Source: Anaerolineae bacterium
GTDB lineage: Bacteria; Chloroflexota; Anaerolineae; JAAYZQ01
NCBI GenBank assembly: GCA_016926595.1
Contig: JAFGOG010000396.1
Coordinates: forward strand, 1-6,257
Reading direction: 5' to 3'
Length of the DNA: 6,257 bases
In this document: positions 1 to 5,283 of the stretch, piece by piece
Layout of the letters: each line of letters starts with the position of its first letter
How positions within the stretch are numbered: the stretch's first letter is position 1
Position numbers and translations under genes: made by a program
Notes under the pieces: model-generated
What the model was told of the DNA's origin: nothing
Databases searched by the model: none
The model's input: only the letters and a program-made list of their open reading frames with translations

Positions 1-1
1 G

Positions 2-565
2 GAGCAGCAGCGCAGCCTGGCGCTAGAGCGCGACGGCCACCGCTGCCGTCACTGCGGTGCGCCGGAGCGGCCCGACCGGACCCACGACGTGCATCACGTC
101 CAGCCGTTTCGCACCTTTGGCTACGTCCGGGGCGAGAACGACCACTATCTACAGGCCAACCGGCTGGAGAACCTGGTGACGCTGTGCCGCTCGTGCCACC
201 AGCGGGTGGAGGTCGACCGGATGGTGCGCGGGGCGCTGGCCGGCGTGGCCTACCTGCTGCGCCACATCGCCCCGCTGCACCTGATGAGCGGCCCGACCGA
301 CATTGGCGTGGTAAGCGAGATCAGGTCATCCGCCGGACAAGGCCGGCTGCCGACGATCACCATCTATGACAACGCGCCGGGAGGGCTGGGGTTCAGCCAG
401 GCGCTGTACGAGCTGCACGACACACTGCTGGCAGCCGCCCGCGACGTGATCGCCGCCTGCGGCTGCCCAAGGGGCTGCCCGTCGTGCGTCGGCCCGGTGG
501 CCGAGGTGGGCGAGGATGCCAAGGCCAACTGCCTCCGCCTGCTCGACATGCTGATCCCCAAGTAA
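2..565 (+). CDS. DUF1998/MrfA-like DEAD-box helicase, C-terminal fragment with embedded HNH domain (5' truncated)
   Basis: The reading frame is open from base 2 and ends at TAA 563-565, giving 187 visible residues; the helicase motor would lie upstream of the window. Residues 10-70 form a complete-looking HNH nuclease motif: C15-x2-C18, the H31-H32 pair in DVHHV, N57, and C62-x2-C65-H66. Residues 74-187 match the C-terminal DUF1998 region of YprA/MrfA/Hrq1-type helicases. The matching parts are a helix like the family's ALxALxHAL helix, then TDIGVVSE, then YDNAPGGLGF at 122-131, then the Cys cluster C153-x-C155-x3-C159-x2-C162 (CPSCVGP), which in this family binds a metal. Known members such as MrfA work in DNA repair as 3'-5' helicases. 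A nuclease joined to the motor would let unwinding be coupled to cutting; that is inference. The ATG at base 89 is internal to the HNH motif and is not a real start. The DUF1998 call is firm. Whether the whole protein is one normal helicase cannot be seen here. Confidence 0.85.
   Translation, partial: EQQRSLALERDGHRCRHCGAPERPDRTHDVHHVQPFRTFGYVRGENDHYLQANRLENLVTLCRSCHQRVEVDRMVRGALAGVAYLLRHIAPLHLMSGPTDIGVVSEIRSSAGQGRLPTITIYDNAPGGLGFSQALYELHDTLLAAARDVIAACGCPRGCPSCVGPVAEVGEDAKANCLRLLDMLIPK
29..211 (+). other. HNH endonuclease motif inside the helicase C-terminal region
   Basis: This segment encodes RDGHRCRHCG, then DVHHVQPF, then ENLVTLCRSCHQRVE. These hold the two zinc-type CxxC pairs, the catalytic-type His of the HH pair, and the Asn and His of a classic HNH (beta-beta-alpha metal) nuclease. 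No key residue seems to be missing, so the domain could be active. It sits directly before the DUF1998 tail in the same frame, with no stop or frameshift between them. Confidence 0.8.
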
Positions 566-578
566 AAAATCAGTTTGG

Positions 579-604
579 ACTTGCGTTTATCATGTAAACT
601 TGCG
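579..604 (+). promoter_or_regulatory. Candidate vapBC operator/promoter region
   Basis: The 55-base gap between the helicase stop and vapB holds an inverted repeat, GTTTA (585-589) and TAAAC (595-599), around the centre TCATG. This is flanked by a direct repeat of ACTTGCG at 579-585 and 598-604. TATCAT (588-593) resembles a -10 hexamer and overlaps the palindrome, but no good -35 was found at the right distance. AbrB-type VapB antitoxins usually repress their own operon through inverted repeats at the promoter, so this is the natural place for such a site. The symmetry is short and could be chance. Confidence 0.35.
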
Positions 605-620
605 GATAGGAGGCAGGATT

Positions 621-851
621 GTGGAAACGGCGGTGACAAAACGCGGCCAGACAACTATCCCAGCCAGTATTCGGAAAAAGTATCGGATCAAAGGAGGAGA
701 TCGCCTGGTATGGCTGGACGACGGGCAAAGCATCAAGGTCGTTCCGGTACCGGCCGACCCCATACGCGCCCTGCGCGGCAGCGGGCGAGGTGAGCGCCTG
801 CTAGAGCTACTGCTAGCTACCCGCCGGGAGGAGCGCGACCGTGAGCTCTGA
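621..851 (+). CDS. vapB: VapB-type antitoxin, AbrB/SpoVT (swapped-hairpin) family
   Basis: This 76-residue protein begins with the AbrB-type DNA-binding fold. The signature is TKRGQTTIPASIRKKYRI at residues 6-23, followed by GGDRLVWLDDG at 25-35. The C-terminal part (46-76) is Arg/Glu/Leu-rich and predicted helical; in VapB proteins this region wraps around and blocks the VapC toxin. The GTG start at 621 is chosen because a perfect AGGAGG (608-613) lies 7 bases before it. The upstream in-frame TTG at 600 would place that ribosome site inside the coding region. The gene precedes vapC and overlaps it by 11 bases, the usual coupled antitoxin-toxin order. The expected role is neutralising VapC and autorepressing the operon. 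The family assignment is strong; the cognate pairing is inferred from the overlap. Confidence 0.85.
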   Translation: METAVTKRGQTTIPASIRKKYRIKGGDRLVWLDDGQSIKVVPVPADPIRALRGSGRGERLLELLLATRREERDREL

Positions 852-1248
852 TTGCTATCTTTTGGACACGTCTGTGTTTCTGACGCTCATAGAAGATGAG
901 CCGGGCGCCGAACGAGTTGCACAGGCGCTTACCCAGGAACGGGTGTTGTTACCCTGGACCGTCTTGGTGGAACTGCATTATGTCACCCGGCAGAGACGGG
1001 GACAGTCCGAAGCAGACCGGCGCTATGCCCTGGTCAGACAACTGCCTGCAGCTATCCTATGGGAAATGAATGAACCGATCGTGCTGACGGCGACGCGCTT
1101 AAAAGCCGCGCACTGGCTGTCCTTCGCCGATGCCATCATCGCGGCCTTTGCCTTGCGGGAAGGCGCCACTTTGCTCCACAGGGATCCTCAATTTGAAGCC
1201 CTGGATGGCCAGGTAATGCTGAAAGCATTGTCCTACAAGGCCAACTAG
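841..1248 (+). CDS. vapC: VapC-type PIN-domain ribonuclease toxin
   Basis: This 135-residue protein has the length and layout of a single PIN domain, the Mg-dependent RNase fold of VapC toxins. The acidic residues are all in place: D9 in YLLDTSVF, E44 in VLVELHYV, D97 in LSFADAIIAA, and D115 in LLHRDPQF. The active site therefore looks intact. VapC toxins typically cut tRNA or rRNA when freed from VapB; the target here cannot be read from sequence. The GTG start at 841 has GGAGGAG (827-833) 7 bases upstream, inside the end of vapB, so translation is probably coupled to the antitoxin. A strong hairpin follows 17 bases after the stop. Base composition is visibly less GC-rich than the helicase or UPF0182 genes, which may mark lateral transfer. 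Confidence 0.88.
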   Translation: MSSDCYLLDTSVFLTLIEDEPGAERVAQALTQERVLLPWTVLVELHYVTRQRRGQSEADRRYALVRQLPAAILWEMNEPIVLTATRLKAAHWLSFADAIIAAFALREGATLLHRDPQFEALDGQVMLKALSYKAN

Positions 1249-1265
1249 ACATCTCGCAGAACGAT

Positions 1266-1300
1266 GAGGGCCTCTGCCAGGCAGAGGCCCTCTCTTCTAT
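1266..1300 (+). terminator. Intrinsic terminator after vapBC, possibly bidirectional
   Basis: GAGGGCCTCTGC (1266-1277) and GCAGAGGCCCTC (1281-1292) form a perfect 12-bp stem with the 3-base loop CAG. The pyrimidine-rich TCTTCTAT follows on the + strand. It lies between the ends of two convergent genes (vapC and the HhH protein gene on the - strand), so it could stop transcription from both sides. The U-tract is weak in both directions: TCTTCTAT on +, ATCGTTCT on -. Confidence 0.75.
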
Positions 1301-1307
1301 GTCCAAA

Positions 1308-2303
1308 CTATGGCCTGGGCGTAGACGTGGGCTGTGGGACGACGGTCAGTCCGGGCTTGCGGGTAGGGCTTGGAGCCTGCGGCAACGGCGTCACGTCGAG
1401 CTTTGGTCCCTGCGCCTGTTCGAGCAGCTCGCGCAGGCCGGCGAGAAAGGCGTCAAAGCGCCGCGCGGATTGGCGCACGGCCTGGAGATCCCCTGCCAGC
1501 CCGCCGAGCTCGGCTTCGAGCGCGCCGATCCGGCCCTGAAATGCCCCCACATCGCCTCCCACCCGGGCCATCTCCTCGTTCACGGCCCTGAGCTCGGCTT
1601 GCGCAGCCGCCACCCGGCTGTCGACTTCGTCCAGGCGGCCCTGCATCCGGCTCAGGTCCAACGTGAGCTGGCTGGCCTGGCTGTCGAGCTGCCTGGCCCG
1701 GGCTTCCAGCCCACTGACTGCGGCGTTCGGCCCAAACCTGAGCGTCCCGTTGATCACAAACAGGAGCAAAAGCGCCAGGCAGGCGCCGGCGATGGCGCTG
1801 GCCAGGCCGACGGCCAGCAGGGCCAGCCACCCGGCTCCTCTTTTTGATTCCGGCGCGGGCCGAGGTCGCGGCGGCGGCGGTACGGGAGGCAGCTCCCGGC
1901 TTCTGGCCGCCGGCGCTTCCGGCTCGGCCGGGGGCGCCGGCATTTCCGCCTCGACTACGGGCTCTGGCTCTTCCGCCACGGCTTTGGGTTCGGCTGCGGG
2001 CTGTGGCGCTTGTGGCTCGGCTTCCGGCTCTGGCTCTTCCGGCTCGGCCGGGCCGACGGTCAGCAGATCGGCGATGGCGGTGTACATCGCCGCCGAGATA
2101 CCGCGCACCTGGGCGATCTCGGCCGTCTCGCGGAAGGGGTGTACCTTGGCGCGGTACTCTATGATCCGCCCGGCCAGCTTGTCCCCAATGCCGGGCAGCC
2201 GGCTCAGCTCCTCGGCGGTGGCCGTGTTCAGGTCTACGACGTCGATGTCTTTCGTCAAGGGTCGCCTTTCTACGGTGGAGATCGGTTCGTCTGATTGGCT
2301 CAT
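1308..2303 (-). CDS. Helix-hairpin-helix / membrane helix / coiled-coil protein
   Basis: This is a 331-residue protein of unknown function with a clear modular layout. Residues 22-83 are a ComEA-type double helix-hairpin-helix domain: DLNTATAEELSRLPGIGDKL, then HPFRETAEIAQVRGIS. This fold usually binds DNA backbone non-specifically. Residues 84-152 are a Pro/Glu/Ala-rich acidic linker ending in a basic Pro run. Residues 158-184 form one hydrophobic membrane helix. Residues 196-297 are a likely coiled coil rich in Ala, Leu, Gln, Glu and Arg, and 300-331 are a Pro/Thr tail. Basic residues before the helix (PRPRP, ESKRG) predict the N-terminus inside and the coiled coil outside. ATG at 2303 is chosen because AAGGAGGAG lies just upstream; the ATG at 2321 would put that site inside the gene. 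ComEA has the reverse order (membrane helix first, HhH outside), so a DNA-uptake role does not follow. It may be cotranscribed with the UPF0182 gene upstream. Confidence 0.8.
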   Translation of the reverse strand: MSQSDEPISTVERRPLTKDIDVVDLNTATAEELSRLPGIGDKLAGRIIEYRAKVHPFRETAEIAQVRGISAAMYTAIADLLTVGPAEPEEPEPEAEPQAPQPAAEPKAVAEEPEPVVEAEMPAPPAEPEAPAARSRELPPVPPPPRPRPAPESKRGAGWLALLAVGLASAIAGACLALLLLFVINGTLRFGPNAAVSGLEARARQLDSQASQLTLDLSRMQGRLDEVDSRVAAAQAELRAVNEEMARVGGDVGAFQGRIGALEAELGGLAGDLQAVRQSARRFDAFLAGLRELLEQAQGPKLDVTPLPQAPSPTRKPGLTVVPQPTSTPRP

Positions 2304-2326
2304 CCACTCCTCCTTGTTCATTTACC

Positions 2327-2372
2327 TATCAGCTATCAGCTATCAGCCGTCAGCAGGAACTGATGGCTGACG
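2327..2372. repeat. Heptanucleotide repeat with adjoining inverted repeat in a 76-base spacer
   Basis: Three exact tandem copies of TATCAGC (2327-2333, 2334-2340, 2341-2347) are followed by a variant CGTCAGC (2348-2354). This last unit can pair with GCTGACG (2366-2372) across an 11-base loop. A shorter nested alternative is TCAG with CTGA. The tract lies between the UPF0182 stop and the HhH gene start on the - strand, and no promoter was recognised around it. It could be a replication-slippage tract, or a processing or weak attenuation element in a shared transcript. No long T-run follows on either strand, so it is not a convincing terminator. Confidence 0.7.
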
Positions 2373-2379
2373 CCATTGT

Positions 2380-5154
2380 CTACTGCTCTGTGGCCGCCGC
2401 AAGGGCCTGCAAGACCTGTTCCAGGGAGTCCATTTCCCGGCCGTAGCAGGTCCAGTCGCCGGTCTGGAGGCAGATTTGAGCGGCCTGGTAGTGCTGGTTG
2501 GCCTGCTGGACCAGCGCCGCCATGTCGCCTTCTACGGGCGCAGAGGTCGGCTCAGTGACCGGCGGCGGCGCGGCGGCGCCCATCACCTGCGCCAGGCTGG
2601 CGGCCAGCGTCTCGGTCATGGCGATCCGGTTGCCATAGGCGACGATCACCCGCCGCAGCTCGGGCAGTTGGCTCGACTCGGCCTGCAAAAAGATCGGCTC
2701 GACGTACAGGATGGCCCGGTCGACGGGAATCACCAACAGGTTGCCGCGGATCACCTGGCTGCCGCGCTGGTTCCACAGCGTCAACTGGGCGCTGATCTGA
2801 GGATCCTGGTCGATGCGCGATTCGACCTGCGCCGGCCCATAGACCAACTGCTGCTTGGGAAAGCGGTACACGCCCAACTGGCCATAGTTCTCGCCGTCGT
2901 TGCGGGCGTAGAGCCAGGCGATCATATTCTGCTTGTTGGACGGGGTGTAGGGCGACATCAAGATGAACTCGTTCTCGGCCTGCCCTTGCAGGCGCATGTT
3001 CACATAGTACGGCTCGATGTGCACCGTCTCGCCGCCGACAATCTCTTCCGCCGAGCTCCACAGATCTTCCTGGTTGTAGAACACCTGGGGGTCGGTCATG
3101 TGAAACGACTGGTACTTGGTCGCCTGAATGCGGAACAGGCCCTCGGGGTAGCGCCAATGGGCCACCAGCGCCGGGTCCATGTCGCTCACCGGCCGGAACA
3201 GGGCGGGAAAGATGCGGGCGTAGGTCGCCGCCAGCGGATCGGCCGGATCGATCAGGTAAAAGGTCACCGTCCCGTCGTAAGCGTCGATGGTGACCTTGAC
3301 CGGGTTGCGCATATAGTTGATCACGCCGGCGGTGGACCTGATCGGCTCGGAATAGGGGTAGCGCCCGGTGGAGGTGTAGGCGTCGAGCAGCCAGACCAGC
3401 CGCCCGTTGAGTATGACCGGGTAGGGGTCCGAGTCGTAGGCCAGGAACGGGGCCAGGGTCCGCACCCGCTCCGAGATCTCTCGCCGCCACAGCAGGCGGC
3501 TGTCGGGGGTGATATAGCCGCTGAGCAGGACCTGGCTGCTGCCCAGGCGCAGGGCATAGGCCAGCCGGGTGAGGGGCGAGCTGAGGCGCACACCGCCCAT
3601 ACCCTGGTAGGTGGTGTAGACGTTCTGGTCGCCCAGTGGATAGTCAAACTCCTGGGCGTTGGTATTGGCGATGACATAATCGCCGGTCAGCTCGCCATGA
3701 TAGATCTGGGGCTGGGTCAGGGCCAGCTCGGGATAGATAGACTGGGGCGGGATGTCGCGCACCCACAGCTCGGGCAGGCCCTCGTCGCCGACCTCGTTCA
3801 CCGGGCTCAGGACCACCCCCGAGCCGTGGGTGTAGATCAGGTGGCGGTTGAGCCAGGTCTGGGCCGCTTCGGACAGCTCGTCGTGGTTTATCTCCCGCGC
3901 CGACAGGGTTACCTGGCGGTAGTCGCCGCCCAACCGGTAGCGGTCAATGTCCACGTCGTTGAAGGTATAGTACAGGCGAATGGCCTGCAACTGGCTGTAG
4001 GTCCGCCCCAACGGCCGGTAATCCCACAGGCGGATGTTGCGGATGGTCGACTCGTTGGCCTCCAGGTCGAGCGGCACCGCCTCTTCGGACACCGCATAGT
4101 CGGCCGTAGCGATCCCGTCAAGGCCAAAGGCGGCGCGGGTAAACGCGATCGTGTGCTCGATATACTCACGCTCGCGGCTCAGCTCGTTGGGCTCGACGCT
4201 GAACTTTTGGAGCAGGCCGGGGTAGACGTTGCCGCCGATCAAGGCCACCAGCAGCCAGGCGGCGACGGCGGCGTAGGGCAGCCAGCGCACCCGGACAAAG
4301 ATGCTCGCCAGCAGGATGGCCGCCCCGGCGACAGTGATCCAGGTCAGCAGATGCAGCACCGGCAGCCGGGCGTGGACGTCGGCATAGCCGGCGCCATAGG
4401 CGGCGCCGGAGGTCGAATACAGGAGCTGGGGGATGCCGAGCTGATAGCCCCAGGCCAGCAGCCCGAGCGCTACGGCGCCCAGCGCCAGCAGGTGCCGCCG
4501 GGCGGCGGGCGCCAGCCTCAGGCGAAACCGGCGGAGGTCGGGCGCCTGCACCTGGGCGGCTAGCTGGCCGGCCGAGGTGATGCCCAGGTAGATCAGGGCC
4601 GCGCCGGCCAGGGCAAACAGCGCCAGCCACAGGAACCAGCCCTGCAAGGCCGTCTGCCAGGGCAGGTGAAAGACATAGAAACTGATATCGCGGCCCAGGA
4701 TCGGATCGGCTTTGTCAAAGGGGACCGCCTGAAAGTTGGCCAGCGCCGTCAGCCACATGGCCCGGGCCGGCAGGGCAAAGAAAAGGCCGAGGCCCACCGC
4801 CAGCGCGGCCAGCAGCGCCCCGACCGCCCTGGCGCTGACAAAGCGGACATCGGGCTGCATGACGACCGTGCCCCGGTATGGCCCCCGCTGCTGCTTGAGC
4901 AGGGGCACGGCCATCTGGCCGCCGCCCGCCAGGCGGCGGGCCAACAGCCAGTTGGCGACCAGGACAACCGAGGCGACGGCCCAGGCGGCGATGAACAGCA
5001 GCCACTCGGCGCCGAGCCGCGTCCAGAGGAGCGAGGCAAAACCCAACGAATCGAACCACGCTGCGTCGGTGTACAGATCGACGCCGACGAAAAGCAGGAT
5101 GGCGATGGCGACGATCAGGACGGCGCTGACCAGACAACCTTTGTCTCTTGACAT
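2380..5154 (-). CDS. UPF0182 family large membrane protein
   Basis: This complete 924-residue protein has the usual length for UPF0182 (PF03699), a family of unknown function found in actinobacteria, cyanobacteria, Chloroflexota and others. Seven hydrophobic helices are visible near residues 8-25, 50-72, 108-128, 171-191, 221-240, 266-286 and 292-309. With a basic N-terminus inside, the roughly 600-residue remainder would lie outside the membrane. Typical family blocks are present: DPILGRDISFYVFHLP (150-164 area), YADVHARLPVLH, VYPGLLQKFSVEPNELSRE (310-328), then NIRLWDYRPLG, DVDIDRYRLGGDYRQV, NRHLIYTHGSGVVLSP, APFLAYDSDPYPVI and YPYSEPIRS. The end (TGDWTCYGREMDSLEQ) matches the family's short helical tail. 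ATG at 5154 is chosen because AAGGAG sits 6 bases upstream and a strong promoter lies at 5174-5202; an ATG at 5202 would overlap that promoter. No frameshift or missing block was noticed. It may head an operon with the HhH gene downstream. Confidence 0.93.
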   Translation of the reverse strand: MSRDKGCLVSAVLIVAIAILLFVGVDLYTDAAWFDSLGFASLLWTRLGAEWLLFIAAWAVASVVLVANWLLARRLAGGGQMAVPLLKQQRGPYRGTVVMQPDVRFVSARAVGALLAALAVGLGLFFALPARAMWLTALANFQAVPFDKADPILGRDISFYVFHLPWQTALQGWFLWLALFALAGAALIYLGITSAGQLAAQVQAPDLRRFRLRLAPAARRHLLALGAVALGLLAWGYQLGIPQLLYSTSGAAYGAGYADVHARLPVLHLLTWITVAGAAILLASIFVRVRWLPYAAVAAWLLVALIGGNVYPGLLQKFSVEPNELSREREYIEHTIAFTRAAFGLDGIATADYAVSEEAVPLDLEANESTIRNIRLWDYRPLGRTYSQLQAIRLYYTFNDVDIDRYRLGGDYRQVTLSAREINHDELSEAAQTWLNRHLIYTHGSGVVLSPVNEVGDEGLPELWVRDIPPQSIYPELALTQPQIYHGELTGDYVIANTNAQEFDYPLGDQNVYTTYQGMGGVRLSSPLTRLAYALRLGSSQVLLSGYITPDSRLLWRREISERVRTLAPFLAYDSDPYPVILNGRLVWLLDAYTSTGRYPYSEPIRSTAGVINYMRNPVKVTIDAYDGTVTFYLIDPADPLAATYARIFPALFRPVSDMDPALVAHWRYPEGLFRIQATKYQSFHMTDPQVFYNQEDLWSSAEEIVGGETVHIEPYYVNMRLQGQAENEFILMSPYTPSNKQNMIAWLYARNDGENYGQLGVYRFPKQQLVYGPAQVESRIDQDPQISAQLTLWNQRGSQVIRGNLLVIPVDRAILYVEPIFLQAESSQLPELRRVIVAYGNRIAMTETLAASLAQVMGAAAPPPVTEPTSAPVEGDMAALVQQANQHYQAAQICLQTGDWTCYGREMDSLEQVLQALAAATEQ

Positions 5155-5173
5155 CTCGAACTCCTTGGGGGGT

Positions 5174-5202
5174 ATTATGGCACAAAACAGGCGCGGTGTC
5201 AA
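5174..5202 (-). promoter_or_regulatory. Sigma-70-like promoter for the UPF0182 gene
   Basis: On the - strand TTGACA (5202-5197, perfect -35) is followed after exactly 17 bases by CATAAT (5179-5174, five of six to TATAAT). A TG one base before it makes an extended -10. Transcription would begin near 5167, only about 13 bases before the ATG at 5154 and almost on top of the AAGGAG ribosome site (5166-5161). The match is far better than anything else in the window, and its place directly supports the chosen start codon. Confidence 0.8.
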
Positions 5203-5265
5203 TTAGGGGGTTGGAAGGCTGGGGTAGCGATCTTGCATTGATTTCCTACAACCTGAAACTGGCAT

Positions 5266-5276
5266 TTTCCCGGAAA
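5266..5276. promoter_or_regulatory. Small palindrome ahead of the divergent + strand gene
   Basis: TTTCC (5266-5270) and GGAAA (5272-5276) flank a single C, ending 7 bases before the ATG at 5284. This is in the 129-base divergent spacer (5155-5283). The right arm overlaps the weak ribosome site GGAAAG (5272-5277). It could be an operator or chance symmetry. No clear -35/-10 pair for the + strand gene was found; TATGCT at 5283-5288 with TG upstream could serve as a -10 only if translation starts at the later ATG (5296). Confidence 0.25.
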
Positions 5277-5283
5277 GTGTGAT

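Noticed and set aside
600..620. TTG at 600 as the vapB start
   Set aside because: The AGGAGG ribosome site (608-613) would then lie inside the coding region; the GTG at 621 has the correct spacing.
364..654. A 96-codon open frame on the - strand opposite the helicase end and vapB leader
   Set aside because: There is no domain or ribosome site, and it overlaps a strongly supported + strand gene.
1308..2303. ComEA competence protein
   Set aside because: The HhH domain is similar, but the membrane helix follows it and a coiled coil ends the protein. Topology puts HhH in the cytosol, unlike ComEA.
1453..2307. A 284-codon Arg/Gly-rich open frame on the - strand, and several + strand frames over 1299-2370
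   Set aside because: They are shadows of the HhH-membrane-coiled-coil gene; their composition is Arg/Ala/Gly/Ser low complexity without any recognisable domain.
2327..2372. CRISPR-like repeats
   Set aside because: The units are 7 bases long and directly tandem with no spacers, so this is not a CRISPR array.
2476..4563. A 695-codon open frame on the + strand opposite the UPF0182 gene
   Set aside because: Its translation is rich in Gly, Gln, Asp and His with no domain, and the opposite strand matches UPF0182 motifs throughout. It is a GC-bias shadow.
5155..5202. ATG at 5202 as the UPF0182 start
   Set aside because: The -35 and -10 elements lie inside that extension, and the ATG at 5154 has a good AAGGAG site; the extra residues lack family similarity.
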